This document shows, in pieces, positions 63,901-64,000 of a DNA stretch of 64,000 nt. How positions within the stretch are numbered: the first letter of the stretch is position 1; every line of letters starts with the position of its first letter. A program made the translations under genes and the position numbers. The stretch comes from Stenopsyche tienmushanensis (Eukaryota; Arthropoda; Insecta; Trichoptera; Stenopsychidae): NCBI GenBank assembly GCA_008973525.1, contig WACJ01000550.1, forward strand, positions 1,364,001 to 1,428,000, given 5' to 3'. Below the pieces are notes generated by a model that did no database searches, had not been told where the DNA came from, and was given only the letters and a program-made list of their open reading frames with translations.

Positions 63901-64000
63901 AATTTGAATCGAGGAAGATCAACAAAGTAGGACCGTTTAGTAGCTGAACAAACGTGAAGCAGCCAAGTGCAGCAGAAAACTTTATAGTTCTGTCGATTGC
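57933..64000. other. AT-rich right edge; nothing recognised
   Basis: No receptor exon for TM5-TM7, no transposase remnant and no RNA gene was recognised. Frames of 60-105 codons (for example 58146-58364, 61361-61555, 63025-63342 minus and 63104-63313 plus) either overlap one another on opposite strands or are low-complexity. A loose relative of the ggtagccctgtctgacttta phrase occurs at about 59866-59890. Confidence 0.4.

Noticed and set aside
1..64000. CRISPR arrays, operons, prophage or bacterial defence systems.
   Set aside because: Composition, intron-split receptor and transposon types are those of an animal genome; no regularly spaced repeats or prokaryotic gene clusters are present.

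Overview
The window looks like nuclear DNA of an arthropod, most likely an insect. It is very AT-rich, has long non-coding stretches, shows GT-AG splice sites, and carries decayed mariner, hAT and pogo-like DNA transposons. The only conserved host protein is an aminergic G-protein-coupled receptor split over two exons on the + strand. Its sequence best fits the alpha2-adrenergic-like octopamine receptor group (Octalpha2R type). Hemiptera would suit the transposon mix and base composition, but that is a guess.

Layout. Positions 1-4878 lie upstream of the first recognised coding exon and hold a pogo-like fossil (about 960-1650), a possible 5' UTR exon with a micro-ORF (from 1852), and a GC-richer block (2741-3480). 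The first receptor exon (4879-5484) encodes the glycosylated N-terminus, TM1, TM2 and TM3 up to the DRY motif. A 7.6-kb intron follows. The second exon (13099-13242) encodes ICL2, TM4 and the start of ECL2. Exons for TM5-TM7 were not recognised, so 13243 onward is read as one intron of more than 50 kb, or as intron plus intergenic DNA.

That long stretch is a transposon graveyard: three mariner fossils in at least two subfamilies (29.4-30.1, 32.7 and 51.2-52.0 kb), a Tc1/mariner-type scrap (14.6 kb), a broken BED-finger hAT transposase with one recognisable end (46.8-48.2 kb) plus other hAT ends (18.3, 33.7 and 40.8 kb), four same-orientation copies of one pogo-like family (1.0, 41.9, 50.2 and 57.7 kb), a TA-flanked MITE (18.0 kb), a probable tRNA-derived SINE (55.3 kb), and an unidentified repeat present as an inverted pair (19.3 and 25.1 kb). 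Between these are a few GC-richer islands with strong motif matches: a DR1 nuclear-receptor site (15.6 kb), a perfect 18-bp palindrome of nuclear-receptor-like half-sites (18.5 kb), a convergent pair of CTCF-like sites (22.4 kb), a TATA-containing block with TCF/SOX-like sites (24.1 kb), and a full CRE in a 14-bp palindrome (52.3 kb).

I saw no CRISPR array, operon, rRNA, intact tRNA or clearly new multi-gene system. Transposon boundaries, UTR calls and regulatory motifs come from reading by eye and are approximate.
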